Origin: Paramacrobiotus metropolitanus
Taxonomy: Eukaryota; Tardigrada; Eutardigrada; Parachela; Macrobiotidae
Direction: 5' to 3'
Assembly (NCBI RefSeq): GCF_019649055.1
Contig: NW_026570367.1
Coordinates: 233,763 to 297,762, forward strand
DNA: 64,000 bases
Below, piece by piece: positions 1 through 14,000 of the stretch (within the stretch, counting starts at the first letter, position 1; every line of letters starts with the position of its first letter). The notes beneath the pieces were generated by a model. The model had not been told where the DNA came from, ran no database searches, and saw only the letters and a list, made by a program, of their open reading frames with translations. The position numbers were made by a program, and so were the translations under genes.

Positions 1-1488
1 TGCATTCGGAATATAATGCGACTGCATTTTGATGCTTCCGAGTTAGTCTGCATTTCACTATTTTTTTAAAACGCGGACTGCCCAAAAAGAAATCTGAATG
101 AATAATTCCGTAATGGAATGTTTGCTGTTAGAATGCATTTACTGTATTCAACTGGTTTTGGCTGAAGGTTAGCTCCTTCGCGGTCAATCAGTTAACAGAT
201 AAATATTCCATCCGCTTCGATAAGTAGCATTTCTGTATGGTTTAATAGGTTGTGCTCCACCGCACCCTGTTCGCTTATTACAGGTACTGCCTTTAAAATT
301 TATATTGTAGTTTTGTTTTGAAGTGCGGCAGTTGGTATCGCTGTTGAAGCAACGTGTCACTTCATAGTTCGTACTGATGTGCTGTTTAACGTAACTGTAG
401 TTATACTCTTATATGCGTGTTTGGTTCCAGTTTTTCGGTGATAGATTTTGCGCTTGGGAATAGCTTACAATTAAATTTCAGAAGGGAGTTTTCATTGCAT
501 TCGTAAAAAGTGTACTTTTTTGTTAATAATACTAGTGAAGTACTTGTACTGGTGCTTGTACTTTTAATTGAGATTGAATGGCTACCAGTATTTAAAGAAA
601 ATGATTTGTTTTTATGATGTGTTTGCTCGATTCACTATCGTACGAAATTTTTGATCGCATAATTTGGCGAAATGCACGTGAATTATTGATTGTTAATGCG
701 TAAATTGTTGGCGTACACTGGTACTGTAGTTCCTTCCCGGAAAACGTTATCTCGATCTGTCGAAGGCGATGTTAACAAAACGGCGATCACGGTAAGAGTC
801 TAGTCAAAATAGTGATGGAAATTCACAGCAGTGTTGTGAGTTTGTATAGAAGTACCCGTATAGTAGTATGCCTAATACCATAATACTGTATCTATATTAT
901 TATGTTAGTGCTAGTGCTTACGATTACTGTAGATTACTGTACATTTAAGATTTTCGCACTTGTGCTAAATGTAACACATTGGCGACAGATCATATTATCA
1001 TTATTAATTCTTAAGTATAATGTTATTATTAAAATTCTTAAATAATAGTTAAGTGTTGTAATAATACATCGTAAATATAATTACGTCACCAAACCGTTAT
1101 TAGTTTCAACGCGATCTTATTTACACTGGAGATTTACTTCGGATAGTCATACATAGTTTGTCGTGGTAGTAATGATATCAGAACACACACAACTTTGTAT
1201 ATACTTAGTGTAAAAAACACCGTTAGATCTTAACGCACCAACCTTTGTGATCCGCATTTTGCAGTGCATTCAGTTTAACGCGGTGCATATGAATTTTTTA
1301 AACATTTAGTTACCTACATGTTTTAGGTGGCAATTTTAAAATTTTAACGATTGCTTCGGTTTGTTTTTTGCTTTCCTTGGGACTACGAAGTATTTTTTAG
1401 GATGACAGCTGAAAGGGGAACGTTCATACTAGATGCTTAGGATTCGTGTTTTTCACACGTGCTTGCCTTTCCATCATTCTGAAGCAAT
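1..1488. other. AT-rich non-coding upstream region
   Basis: I see no convincing coding exon on either strand. The stretch is AT-rich with short runs such as repeated ATTATTA. It precedes the first ATG of the SLC41 gene, so its right part probably holds the promoter and 5' UTR. Confidence 0.5.
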
Positions 1489-4070
1489 ATGGTACCAGCA
1501 TTTTTCAGAACTACAAAGGCTGCTCGGGGAGATCGGTATTTTGGAGCCGGTCAAGTCGAGGTGGACTTAGATGAAATGCTGCCTTTAACGAACGGGGATG
1601 CGGAAAACGGGGTGGATGAGCATGATGTGCGTGATACCAAGCGCATTAGGTCCCATACGGATTCTTATCTAGTAAAACCGAAATCCCACGCTGATAGAAA
1701 AGGCAGTAATTTTGAACTCAACAAACAGCATGGCATTGAAATGGATGTTTTTACCGCCGATGGTACGCACAACGATCAGCCAGAGGGACATGGTGGCCGC
1801 AAGTCATTCATGGATGCAATGGCACATGACCTGCTTCTTCCGGCTGCCGCCATTGCATCCGACATCGCTCATTATCCCATTGTGGAGGAAGTAGGAGAAG
1901 GGCCAACGATTGATGACCTCGTGCGGGAAGACATACCCCTGCACAGCGAGCGATTACGAGCTGTAGTGCTGCAGGTTATGGGTCCTTTTTTTGTTGCCGG
2001 ATTGGGTAAGTTTTTTTAGCCTTTTTCATACCATTTAATTTCTCAAGTAATTTTGCTTCAGGAATGGTGGCAGCTGGAATGGTGCTGGATATCGTACAGG
2101 TAAATGCGGTAGACATCGGCTAAGTTTTTAATTCTTGTAAATTGGAATTTTCCTATTTCGCTTTTCCTTTGTGTTCTGTTCGTCGTTTTACCACGAATTA
2201 TTGCATCTGCTTCCGAAAAGCGTTTTATAATGTTTAATTAATCAGCATATTGTTTGTTCCAGCATTGGGATGTTTTCCTTGCGGTTTCGGAATTATTCGT
2301 CATGGTTCCGGCTTTATTAGGGTTGAAAGGGAATCTGGAGATGACACTGGCCGCACGCTTATCTACTGCTTTGAATATTGGAAATCTTACGCCGGCTAAA
2401 AGATGGAAAGTGATTGGGGCTAATCTAGCCCTAACGCAAGCACAAGCTGTAATTGTGGGATCTCTGGCGTCGGTTTTTGCGGTATTTGTGGGATTTATTG
2501 GTCGGCGCACAGTGGACTGGGGACATGCGTTATTAATTTTAGGAGCAGCTTCAGTAACCACTGCTATCGCCAGCTCCGTATTAGGTGCCGTGATGGTTGG
2601 TGTGATACTATTATCCGAGAAATACCATATAAATCCTGATAATGTCGCTACACCTATTGCTGCCAGTCTTGGCGATGTAACCACTCTTGGAATACTATCT
2701 GGTTTCGCTTATCTGTTTTATTCCGTCTACCGTAAGTGTAAACTGTTGAACGATCCATGTAGTGCACAATTCATATGCTTTTGTATTCGGAGAATATTTC
2801 CATTCAAGAACGCTCTAAGGAAATGTCTGATGCTAATTAATGAGTACGAGGTGTGATAAGCAAATTGAGCGATAGCCTTTTAACTGGTGTTAAGTGCGAA
2901 TAACCTGACAGTTCGGTTATTGACGTCAGCTTGTCTTTTTCGCAGAGACCACCTACTGGTTCTTGGGCCCGGCTATTGTTATTGTTATCGTGTGGGCTTT
3001 GCTGCCTTTGTGGATCGTTCTTGCTCGAACGGTCGAACAAACCCGGATCGTTCTGCGCTCTGGTTGGATACCTGTGATATCCGCAATGGTAAGACCTGGA
3101 TTCTGCATTTAGAAGTTGTTAGGCGTTAATGTACATCGTTTTTCGTTTTGAAGGATGACATTTTTGATTTTTCTTCTTTCCGTGTACCTCATGGCATCTT
3201 TTTTCTTACAAATGTTTTCTCTTGCAGTTGATCAGCAGCTTTTCTGGTGCAATACTCGCTAAAGTCTTATCCGGGCGTCAGAAATATTTTATGGGCATCG
3301 CTGTTTATCAACCTGTCATGAATGGTATATCTGCATGCTTAAAAGCTTTCTATCAGTTACAGTAGATTTAATTCGGTTTTTGAATAAGCTGTTGTTTTTG
3401 AGTTTAGGTGTAGCAGGCAATTTAGTTGCCGTCCAAGCCAGCCGAATCTCCACGCACCTGCATTGTGCATATGGAGAACCTGGTCAAATACCTGGTGATT
3501 TCAAAGTCTGTCCCAATCCCTGCTTCAGTTTCTGCTCACGAAATTATATGAATGCACGAACAGCCAGAGTTTTGTTGCTGATGCTGATTCCGGGCCATTT
3601 GCTGTTCTTATGTCTCATTTCCTGGCTGCAAGCCGGCCATACCTCTCTGACCCCAAAGTTCATAACTGTTTTTATTTTGGCTGCTTTGATTCAAGTTTCC
3701 GCCCTTTTGTACATAGCTGAAGCGTTGACGCATCTGGTATGGAAGCGTGGAATAGGTAAGATCAGATTTTATTTTGAAATTTTCTGTCAGCTTATTTAAT
3801 TGCCGTACAGTTTGGAAAGGCTCATTTATGAATTCGTAGCCCCCGGAAAATCGTTCTTATTGTTAGCTTTATGTCCACATTGGCAAGATAAATGCCTTGA
3901 CATCCGGCAACTTTGTAATTTACATATATTTTTTATTTGTTGCAGATCCTGATAGTTTCACCATACCATACTTGACTGCCTTGGGTGATCTTTCTGGCAC
4001 AGCTTTACTTACCGGCGCTTTTTGGCTTCTTTATGTTACTGGTGATAAAGACTTGGATGTTAGTGACTGA
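1489..4070 (+). CDS. SLC41: SLC41-family (MgtE-like) Mg2+ transporter, 7 exons
   Basis: A multi-pass membrane protein that moves Mg2+ across the plasma membrane by family assignment. Seven exons fit in phase: 1489-2005, 2062-2099, 2263-2731, 2946-3088, 3228-3324, 3408-3755, 3946-4070, giving about 578 residues, the usual SLC41A1/A2 size. The first ~170 residues are a hydrophilic cytosolic N-terminus. The two MgtE-like repeats follow. Each carries its family signature: [17 protein letters not shown] in the first repeat, and [13 protein letters not shown] in the second. A final segment with [14 protein letters not shown] ends the membrane domain. Every junction has GT/AG and a matching phase, and no stop interrupts the product, so it looks functional. 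The start is the first ATG of the open exon. Assignment to SLC41A1, A2 or A3 is not possible from sequence alone. Confidence 0.93.
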
Positions 4071-4946
4071 AACCGGTCGGATATTTATTTGAATTTTATT
4101 TTGTAAATTTGAAGAGAGATGTGTTACCTTTTTATCCCTTTTTTATTGTTCCCGCAGTAAGCGTAATCAAAATATAAGATGGACAAATGAATCAGGAGAG
4201 GAAAGTGCTGCTGTTTTTACGCTCATGCAAATCTGTGCATGCAAATTAATAACCCAATAAACAGCCACAAAGTTATTGAGTTCAGACGAAACTGACAGTG
4301 GTCGCCGGAGTTGCAGAGATCTTGCGAGCAGGAGCAAACGAATGATTTCTGGGTCTGAAGAAACTGGCAGCCTTTGAAAACAAAACTTCAAAAACGCGCC
4401 TTGATTGATAGGATTATTATGAAAGAGTGATTCGTTCTGCAACGACGCTTCCTTGTTATTAGACTGATGTGAGCTCCTCTTCAGGGCCCAGGAACCATAT
4501 CGGCATTCAGCACTAATAACAAGGAAGCAACAAACCCAAAAATCTGGCACGAAAATCACAAACTGGACGTGTACCTGTAATGGCGATATTCTTTGTACCG
4601 CAGCCACGTTGTATGGTTCCTGCAGCATTTGCAGTTAAGCATGTTACAAAATGCAAACTTTATAAATAAATTCACTCTGATCATAGCTTTAACACTAAAA
4701 CTTAGACAAGTTCCTTCTTGATCCTATTGGATATGTCAACAATATATAATCAAACTGCCGCATTTAGCGGGCTTTTGGACCTTTACGAAACTGCAAATGA
4801 AATTTGACATCTACCTAGGTTTATGAATTTGAGTGCAAACTGATATGGTTAGCTGTAATATTTGTAACTGAAAGGAGGCACCACAGTCCCACACGTGCAG
4901 TTACAGCGTCGTCGCCGTCATGTATGCTTAATTGTAACTTTGTAAG
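4071..4946. other. Intergenic region, SLC41 3' UTR
   Basis: Non-coding. An AATAAA-like signal lies near 4665. A 153-codon open frame on the minus strand at 4167-4628 has no recognisable features and is best explained as chance. Nothing else is seen. Confidence 0.4.
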
Positions 4947-5809
4947 TTAACACCGAAAAGCAGAATCTATACATGTATTATGACTATGGTTCACATTTCG
5001 GGAAGTGTACGCGCAAACAAAATAGTTCTGCAAATTCCATTAATTTACTTCCCCGGGGTACAACACTCTAGTTCTACGCTAATTCGCATGTAAGACCTAA
5101 TATTATCTTGATTACGACTTTACTTTGTAGCACATACTTTTACCATCAACAGAAGAGACTTTCACGCAGACAGGTGTGCGTTGCGCATCGTTTTGTTGCT
5201 GTAACTGTCCCCTATCTTTCCCGAAACGGGAAAGTGCAGTGCTACGTAGATCCGTCATAGCTGCATTGTTCTGGGTTTGCACTGCATCCAACGCAGCATC
5301 GACGTTACAGTCCTGGATATAGTCTAACGCCGGGTAAAACGGATCATCGCACCCATCGCAGGAATAACAGCGCAGACATGTAACTGAAATGGAATAAATA
5401 ACACATGAAATAAAATAATGAAAAGTATGTAATATAAGTGGGTTTAAAAATGTAAGATCTCAACAGATTTACGATGCATGGACAAAAGCAAAAAAGGAGA
5501 TGGGACAAAATGGTTATTGGATTGTTTGTTATTGCATATGGTGCTAGCACTTGAAAGGTCATATACGACGAATCCAAGTAGAGATATATACTGTACATTT
5601 CGCAACCCGAACATTTGAGTGGCCGCAGGCGGAAAAAAATTCATTAATAAACTGCGACTTAGATCACAAAGAAAATCAGCAATATAATTGTTGAATTAGT
5701 ACTGAACTTCCTTACCGGCTGGCAAAACTGTGCTCAACATAAAAATCATACGCAAAGCAGTGACGGCCGAATTCTTATAATATCTGTTCCTTTGGAAATA
5801 CGTGGCCAT
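4947..5809 (-). CDS. Small secreted cysteine-rich protein, Ly6/three-finger-like, 3 exons
   Basis: Three minus-strand exons fit by phase: 5716-5809, 5124-5383, 4947-5027, giving about 144 residues. The first exon encodes a basic start followed by a hydrophobic run (MIFMLSTVLPA) that looks like a signal peptide. The mature part begins with a pattern typical of Ly6/uPAR domains (LRCYSCDGC) and holds ten cysteines in all, enough for the five disulfides of a three-finger fold. It lacks the usual CC...CN ending and any GPI-type hydrophobic tail, so it would be secreted rather than anchored. Splice sites are good (CAG/GTAAAG types), but the last exon is short and the family assignment rests mainly on cysteine spacing. 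It could also be an unrelated cysteine-rich secreted peptide. Confidence 0.5.
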
Positions 5810-7350
5810 GTTCCTAAAGTTTGGAAATCAGTCAGTTATTACTAAAACCGATCCAAAAATTTATTGCCCACAAAAATTTTTTGATAACTCAATTAAGCGG
5901 AAGATTCTGCAACATCGATCTTGCGTCTTACCTTACCAACTCTCAAGCTCGTGGAAATCTTGACTCACACAATATGTTGACGCTGCGTTTTGGCATTATG
6001 CGCAAGTGTTTGTTCTTGATGAATAAACTTCTATAAACGATTTACTCAAGAGTATCAAATAAACGTATTTGTTAAAGTAGGCATAAAGAAGCTTAGCCCC
6101 TGCTTCTTAGATTTAAATAATTTATATAACACCGTTTCCGCTCACTGATTTCTGATTAGGAGTAGAAATACGTATCGGTTAACGTTATGGTGATGTTCGT
6201 TTCTTTAAATTAGCATTAGCAATTATTAACTTTTTACTGTGGTGCAGTGTTTTTTAATGGTTGTCATATTGTTTTCGTTCTCAAAACATCATATTATCAT
6301 ATTATTATATTTATATTAAATGAATTTTGCATGGCAGGTATACTTTATTGTTAGTTAGCAAATTACACCCTATCTACGTCTATAGTGCCGGATAATTCTT
6401 CGTTTTTCCAATATATGGTTAATTTTTATCTGTATATGTGCAACATAGACGAATATAACGATGCAGTAAATCGATAATTTACATGGTGTGTAAAATTTAC
6501 TTATATATACAAACTGGCTATAAAACTGTTACCATTGAAAACCTGCATTCAAGTTTTACCGTGTCACTAGACTAACTACTAATACTAAAAAATTAACAGG
6601 CAACTGTCTTGCATAACATGCCTATATGGATATGTATGGTACATGATTGATGAATTGAATACTGATCGATATGAGCACGAGTATGCAAGTCTGTAAAAGA
6701 TACGGCAACACTTGTTTCGTTATAAGAGGTATAAGATGACAATTTTCAAATCAAGTGGGTACCGTAATTAAATGGAGTTATGTTTTAAATGACAACATTC
6801 TGTTTGTGTACTTGTCTTAAACTCACATTCTTAAATCTTAACTCAGTTTTAATTACTTAACCTTACGCCCATATATCCGGCAATGGCATCGAAACTCTTG
6901 CAACTTCGAGCTTTATATAAACTTCCAACCAGTAATAATTACTAGCCATAAGAAAAAGTACTTCCATATAGATAGTTTTATAAGGGATCTGAAAAGCAGA
7001 ATAAATTATTCCCGGTTTCTAAAACAATGATCCCCGGTTTTATTACAGTACTCGTAGTGTAACAAGTACACGTACTGCCACCACCTTGGGGGAGCACCCA
7101 CCTCGTCTTTATTAACACGGACAAGTTGACAACTACGGACGGTATTTGCAAAAAACTTATGGTTAGAAATGCAGCGCAGCAAATGCAAAAACAGAAAATC
7201 TTGTAAAAATCAAAAGCAGTTTGCATTTCAGCATTTGCGGTAATTTGTTAGACCGTGTCTTTGATAATACATACACTGCAGTACTAGTAGTGTTATAAAT
7301 TAGGTAATTTGATACGATATTTGTTTAAAGGAAAGCCTCATGGTCCTATA
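5810..7350. other. AT-rich intergenic region
   Basis: Nothing recognisable on either strand. Open frames here are short and AT-driven. It separates the minus-strand Ly6-like gene from the plus-strand BORCS6 gene and should contain both promoters. Confidence 0.4.
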
Positions 7351-8496
7351 ATGAACATGGAGAAATCTAGTGGCATACCGATTCTCCCAGAGAACAGGAT
7401 AACCGACGCAGCCCAAAAGCCTTTATCACTGGATTTAAAATCTGGTAATGACGACACCACATACTCTTCTAGCAAAGGAGAATCAGAGGGATCGCTGTCC
7501 CATGAAGATTACTCCAGGACGCCCGACTCTGGCCCAAATGGGGATTTCGAGGAGGAAGATCTATCGAAGCCTGAACCAGATAGTCAGGATGTGTCTCCTC
7601 TCGACGATCCGGAATCGAGTGATTTAGTGGAGTTTGTCGTGGATGATTTCGTTCAGCGAATACGAGAAGGGGGTAAGCCGTTAGTTTGTTCGTGTTTACA
7701 GCTTTCGCCTTTTCGCAGTTCTTGCATTTTGCAATAACAACGTTATCGTTTCTTACCGCAGGACCAGTTGGGTCATCCTCTGCATTTAGTCTGGTCCCCG
7801 TAGATCCCCGAATTTTGCAGAATTTGGATCAGCTCATTCAGAAACTTTGCGAAAACGTTGCCGAAATGAATACGATATTATCAGGGCAAATACAGCAGGT
7901 AAGCGTTAGGTGCGGTGAGTTTTCCTTTAACGTGCATTATCAGTTTATCATTATCCAGCACAGCCATTAAAAAATGTATTTTGTGATTTACAGTTGTTTT
8001 TCTGATGTTTCGCAGATGTGCCGAATTACAGCTGAACACGTTAGAACTTACAGAAGCGGAATAGAAAAAACATGCGACAACGTCGATATCTGCATCAAAG
8101 TGAGGATTCAAAAGAATTTCCTTTTTTTTGCGTGTGCTTTTTAATACTGCTAAGGATTTTCTTAAATTTATACTCGTAGTTTATAAATACAGAGTGTATT
8201 GCCGTATTGGGGATTTATATTGATGTTTCGTTTGCTTCTGTTGGCTTTTAATTACTCATATATTAATATATACACAATATCTGTACACCTTTGTTTGTAG
8301 ACGATGTACCAGCTGATGGCACGTACAGAAGAAGTGCATCGACAAATGGGCCAAATTTCCCAAGTTTACGATCAAGTGTAAGCGAATTCCAACTGATTTT
8401 CTTCCGCATAAATCACAGTAGGCTGTCTGTTCACTTTGCAGAAAAGAACTCAAGCGAATGGTTACAATACTGGAAGGATACGTGGATAGTTTATGA
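7351..8496 (+). CDS. BORCS6: BLOC-1-related complex (BORC) subunit 6, 5 exons
   Basis: BORC sits on the lysosome surface and couples lysosomes to ARL8 and kinesin. BORCS6 (lyspersin, C17orf59) is one of its subunits. Exons are 7351-7672, 7762-7898, 8016-8099, 8301-8377, 8442-8496 in matching phase, encoding about 224 residues. The N-terminal ~95 residues are acidic and serine-rich, as in the vertebrate protein. The conserved part starts with the hallmark VEFVVDDFVQRIREGG, then a helical segment (LDQLIQKLCENVAEM) and a long coiled-coil C-terminus (TMYQLMARTEEVHRQM). An earlier in-frame codon at 7309 is TTG, so ATG 7351 (or 7357) is the start. No defect is seen. Confidence 0.88.
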
Positions 8497-8805
8497 TTTA
8501 TATAACATATACAGCCATAATACAGGAAATAGAAATCTAACAGTCCAGATTCCAGAATACAATTTTTAAATCTGTGATCTAGCTAGTGCTGTATCATGCA
8601 TCACTTCAGTTGTCCGATTTTGGTCGATTTATGGCTTGGAACTCCACTGATCTCGAAGGATCCGTAGGAAACAGTTGCTGCATTTTTGTTATTAGTCGTT
8701 TAAATCCCTGTATGTATTTTCGTTGTGTTTCGTCGTTCAGGACATCTGTAACGGCAATTTAGTCGTCTTGATATTTAGAAATTAATAAAAAAAAACTCCA
8801 GTTCC
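8497..8805. other. Convergent 3' ends of BORCS6 and PRPF18
   Basis: About 310 bp between two converging genes. An AATAAA on the plus strand near 8783 can serve BORCS6. No coding signal seen. Confidence 0.4.
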
Positions 8806-10589
8806 TCAGAAAAAAACCGGGAAGCCACACGTACGTGCAATCATTTGCGAGAACACTTTTTCTCTGCCTGGGCGAGAATGAATACCAACAGCAGTGACAC
8901 CAATCGGCCACGGCGCATTCCCAATCGCCATTTGAAGGAACACTTCATTCGCCTTAACGTAGTCGCGGTCGAGGAGAAATACAATAATTCTTAATAAGTT
9001 CTGGGAGATGTCGTCTTGCAGGCTCTGCAAAATGGATATCAGATGCATCTCTTCACCAGCATACAACTCAAAAAGAAAACGCAAACCGTATCTGGAATTT
9101 CGCTTCCTTACTTTATTTTTCAGCTTTTGGAAGAGAGGTTTTAAATATTCTTCCGTCTGGACGTATGTACCGCGGTCAAGTTTTCCTTTTGTGCTGAGTT
9201 TCTCTTCCAGCGAACGTCGATTAAGCTCTTCCGCCCATCGACACAAGATAAATTTCATGAATTTCAAGATGACATCACGTCCAACAGATTCATTTTTCTG
9301 GACTTCCCCTCCCAGTTTCTGTCAAAATAACCGGTTAAACAACACAGAATGACAAAAAGTCCTATAAATAAAAACCTGAATATCCTCCATCGTTGTACCA
9401 TCATCTTGGATTTTGATATCTGTGGCAGTTTTCGAAGAGGTACTTTGTCCCTTAGCCAGTTCATTCATGAACTCCAAATCGATTTTATCCATGGCCGCTT
9501 TGAAATCATTTCGTAATCCCTAGAGTTATTAGGCAAATTATCAGTAACAAGTTATAGCGTGCAACAGAATGGCAAACTACAACCAGAAAAAAACTTATAT
9601 TAATTATCACACATAGAAAATGCACTGTATACAAAACCACAAGCAAACTGAATCATTTTTCAAACATCGGTAAAGAATCGTATGGAACAAAAACAATAAA
9701 AATAGCTGAACAAATCAGCCGTTGAGAAATTTAACTTACATCGTCCACTTCCGGTTCCTGAACTTCTAAGTCTTTCAAACGCTTCATGCTTTCTTCGTCA
9801 CTTTCGCCAAATAATCGTACGGGCTCATTGCGCTCTCGCAATCGCCTGATCACCTAAATGCCAATTTAAATATCCCTTAAAATACTGTACGTCTAAACAA
9901 CCAAATAAAAAAAAATTTGGTAGTGTACGCTATTCGGCTATTGCTTACTTCTTTTCTTGGTAATTTAACGTCTTCGCTATGATCGGACTGGAGACGACTT
10001 CCATCATAATCTTTCGTTTTCACGAGCAGAGTATCCTGAAAAGAGAAGGCACATCACGGATACCAGCGTTAACGAAATTATGCCAGGTAAATTGTAATAA
10101 TAATTATAATATGTCAAAAAGTATTCAGCCACAATTACGTACACAATAATAATAATTCCCAATAGTGACAATTCGTAATACATCGCAAATGAAAACGTAA
10201 AACCACATGACCAGTCCGCAAAATTTAGTGGAAAATCCAAACTTACCGGAGTGGCTTCACGGGTAGAATTGTATTCTTCTTTTGATTTCGCCTTTTGCTC
10301 CAAATCGCTTCTCTTGTAGAATTTCTTTACTGGCTCCGATGCCTAAATTACGAAACTCCCGAATTAAACTTACAATAAGACTGAATCAGCATATCGAAAA
10401 CCGAAAGGCAGGGTTCATCGAATATGTAATCCAATTAATGTGGTAACTGTAAACACCAGATATATCTGCTCTTCTAGCGAACTGAGAGTCTGGGATCAAG
10501 CATTACTGCCCAGTGCATACCTTTTCTGGTTTACTGATGGCCTCCAAAAATTTTCGTTTTTTCTGTATTTCAGCGCGCAAAGCATCCAT
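8806..10589 (-). CDS. PRPF18: Pre-mRNA-splicing factor 18, 6 exons
   Basis: PRPF18 acts in the second catalytic step of splicing and helps hold the 3' splice site in the spliceosome. Minus-strand exons are 10521-10589, 10247-10342, 9949-10035, 9740-9853, 9376-9519, 8806-9318, all phase 0, giving 340 residues against 342 in human. Recognised segments include the N-terminal helix ([17 protein letters not shown]), the PRP4-like motif ([17 protein letters not shown]), the central DLKAAMDK-type segment seen here as [18 protein letters not shown], and the Prp18 helical core ending [13 protein letters not shown]. It is complete and undamaged. It shares a 472-bp upstream region with the divergent DCAF17 homologue. 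Confidence 0.95.
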
Positions 10590-11061
10590 TCCCAAGCAAA
10601 TTTAAGGAGCGAAATGCACCAAAACAGAACTCAATGATATTCCAGATTTGTGCTTACTTACAAGTAGAATAGTAATCAACATGGGATCTCAGCGAGACTA
10701 TTGGGACGCAAAACTGCAAAAGTTACAAAACAGGCTGAACTCTGGAATCTAATAATAAGTAGTTTTTTAAAAAGATAAATACAGTAAGTACTTTTAGCTT
10801 TGTAAATTGTATGCAACCACAGGTGAATAAAACACCACATTGCACGAGCGCGAGCTCCAATACCACTAAAAATGGTATTGGATTTGTGGAATGGAAACAG
10901 GCTTCGTTACGCTCCTCGATCACACGAGATGCAAACAATAATAAGAAAATATTTATTTTGTAATCCGATCTGAATTTTTACTGAGTTTCTTGCGCAATAT
11001 CAATCACACCCAGCACTGCCCCACGGGAAGGGAAGCTCGCGAACTATCAACTACTGTCACC
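10590..11061. promoter_or_regulatory. Bidirectional promoter region, PRPF18 / DCAF17 homologue
   Basis: The start codons of PRPF18 (minus) and the DCAF17 homologue (plus) are 472 bp apart with no gene between them, so both promoters must lie here or in first introns. I see no clear TATA box or other named element; the assignment is inference from layout. Confidence 0.5.
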
Positions 11062-14000
11062 ATGATGTCTGGCCCGGACAATGAATCTCGGGATCTGCCG
11101 TCCATACCTCCACACAAGAAACGAAAGCACATCCACGGTGGAGTCCAGCAATGGTCTGCATCGCGAGTCGCTTATCGAAACTGGATAGTAAGAGCTTCTG
11201 GTGGTGATTATTGTCGCACTTCTTGTGAAATGTTTTGGACGGACCATGTTCTGCGTGGAGGATCCATTCCATCACAATTTCCAACTTCTTTTAGCGGAAA
11301 TAGAGCGGAAACCTTTAAGGCTCGATTGCGTACGCTGCATCTAAGCTTGGTGCGTTGTGTGGAAAAATGCAATAGCACAAATTTTTCTTTGGTTTAGCCT
11401 AAGCTTCAGCGCCATTATTCATTTGCAGAAAAATACAGCTGGGTCTGCATTCGTCCTATCGGGAAAACTTACTTCCCCTTCTCATATATATCGCTTTGGG
11501 TAAGTTTGTCCAACTCGCTGAATAGTGAAACATTTAAATTATAAATATTTTGATATCCGTTAATTTTTTGTTTTAATGGCGGAATTTACGCGATACACAG
11601 AATGTTAAAATTTCGTTTGATTAATTTGACGCATTTGCTATCCTACAGATCGAAATTATACAATTTATTAATCGGAATTAATTTTGTCTGTTTTTTGTCG
11701 TTGTATGGTAGTGGTAACATTGTTTTTATGGCTTGTAATAAAATGTCTGCTTTTTTCCAGAGAACTAATTGGGTTTCAGAGTTTGCGACGCTTATCACTA
11801 CTGTAAGCACTAACAAAATCACAATAAAATTCAGTTTCTGTGTGCCTTTACCGCAGCTATCGCTTTGTTTGACCTGTACTTTATAATTTTTTAAGCCAAA
11901 GAGTGCAACATTCTGCAGAGCCACGATTGACGCTTCGTCACATTTGCGTTCGATCTGAAAAGCCTGAAACTTGCCTGCCGAAGGAATTTCACAGCGTCTT
12001 GTTTGTCACCAGAAAATTTCATAGCACCTTCCGTGTACGTTTTCACGTTTCTTGATAATTTAATCCGACGTTATTCTATAGCGTTAACTGTAGTAGGACA
12101 GCGATCAACGATGTATAACAATTTCGTGTTAAAGATTACTATTTCAGCATTGTGGTAGTTTTAGTGTACAGCGTACTAACTGCTTCTGTCATAATTTGCA
12201 GGATATCCGTGGATGCACTCCACCTGATCATCCAGTTAATAATAACGACTTATTGATTTCTACCGAAACCCACCCATTTAATAATCACGTAATGCGATTT
12301 GCAAGTGCCGGGACAGGAAGAGAAATTCTGAAGGTTTGGATCTCCAGTTCATCACATCGTTTCGGGTTGGTTTGTTTTATCCAAGGTTTTACGAGAATTG
12401 TTGTTTGTAGTCTTTATTTTTTTTTTGCATTATACTTCTCCAAATAGGGATCTGGCGTTTTGTCAAGAACCGGACTGCATCTATATAAAGTCTTCACAGT
12501 TCTCATCCCAGTTAATAGACAGCGAGCAACAGGACGCACGCTTTGTTGTGATGTATTGGCATTTATATCCTTTGCGATACACGGGCGCCTTTGTTGTGAG
12601 TGATTCAGTGTTTGGGAATGGACTCACAAGTGTCCAGAATTTTGAAGACACGCTGGTTGTGGGCTATAAATCGAATTCATACGATATTCTGGAATTGTTC
12701 GATCTGAGACCGTTTTTTGAAAATTCGCAGGTAAATTAGGTGACCGTGAGCATGCACCGTACACTATCGATCCACCATAACGATACGAATTAAAGTCGTT
12801 CATTTTCAATAGTACTCGTAAATTTACAAGTTAATAGGTTCACTCACCGTTTGATTTTTACAGGAATTCAGTATTATTTATGGAGCGCAGTGGGACGAGA
12901 TCAAGTATCCAGAAAGCACAAATGGAAATGTAGCAGCTCGCTTTCGTTTGATATCGGAAAATCTTCGTTGTTATGGCTTTACTGGATGTGGGATGCCTTT
13001 GACATACTCTTTTAAAGGTAACAAGCTTAATAAAAGACATATTTTGATTGTTATTGTTTCGCATTATAGGAAAACCACCTGTGTTGCGGAAGATTTATAA
13101 CAGCCTACAGTTTTTACGGTTGTCTGTCGACTTGTACCATCTTATGACTGCTGACAAGACAGCCAGCGAGTTTTGTTTGACCAATGCATCTACTGGACAG
13201 CGGGTAACCTATAGTCTACAACATGATAGATTTCCATCTTCAGTTACCAGTAAATCTTATGAAGCAATAGCCAATCAAAAAATGCATAGGCAGTGTCCCT
13301 TCTTCGGGGTTAAATATCGAAAACAAGGTAAAGAATTGTAGACTGTTTGCATGTTGCAATTTCGCGACCCGTATAATTACTTGTTTTAAAATGTCGCAGG
13401 TGGAAGGTTCAGCTTTTCACGGTGGAAGCCATAGCGGTTGCCCGTCTCTTTTATTTTACGCAAAAGGGTACCGTTTGGCTTTATGGAACGGGACTCGCTT
13501 GGGGTTAGTATCACAGTGTTGCATGCTGCAAAAAAACGCTGTTTAAACTCAAGATGTCACAGAGAGATCTTTTTATTGCAGTATATATGCTGTACAGCGT
13601 TCTGGTCCGGAGAGGAAGCTCGTGATCGAACAAGATCGCGACGTGTACCCGGAAAGTGACGGCATTCATCATAAGGTGGTCTCAGTATATGCCCGGCATA
13701 GAGATCCAAGTGTGGTAATGATGCCTCAGCAACGTAGGACATGGGTGAGAAACGTATTTATTGACAGAGTATACAGCAATGCAGTTTTTCTTCGCAGATC
13801 TTGTATACGACATAAATTTGAGCACTTCCCTGCACGACTGTTGTAGGCCTGTGATCTGGTTTCGCATTGCTCTGATTTGGACATTTTAGTAGTGATGTTT
13901 CACGAAGATCAAGGAGACACAGTGTGCTGTTTGGTAGCGCTCTTAGAAGGGAGTACGGGAGATTTATTGACGGTTTTGAATTGGCCTGCACATCCCTTGG

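Noticed and set aside
4167-4628. 153-codon minus-strand open frame downstream of SLC41
   Set aside because: No domain, signal or membrane pattern, placed in a 3' UTR, and no splice partners.
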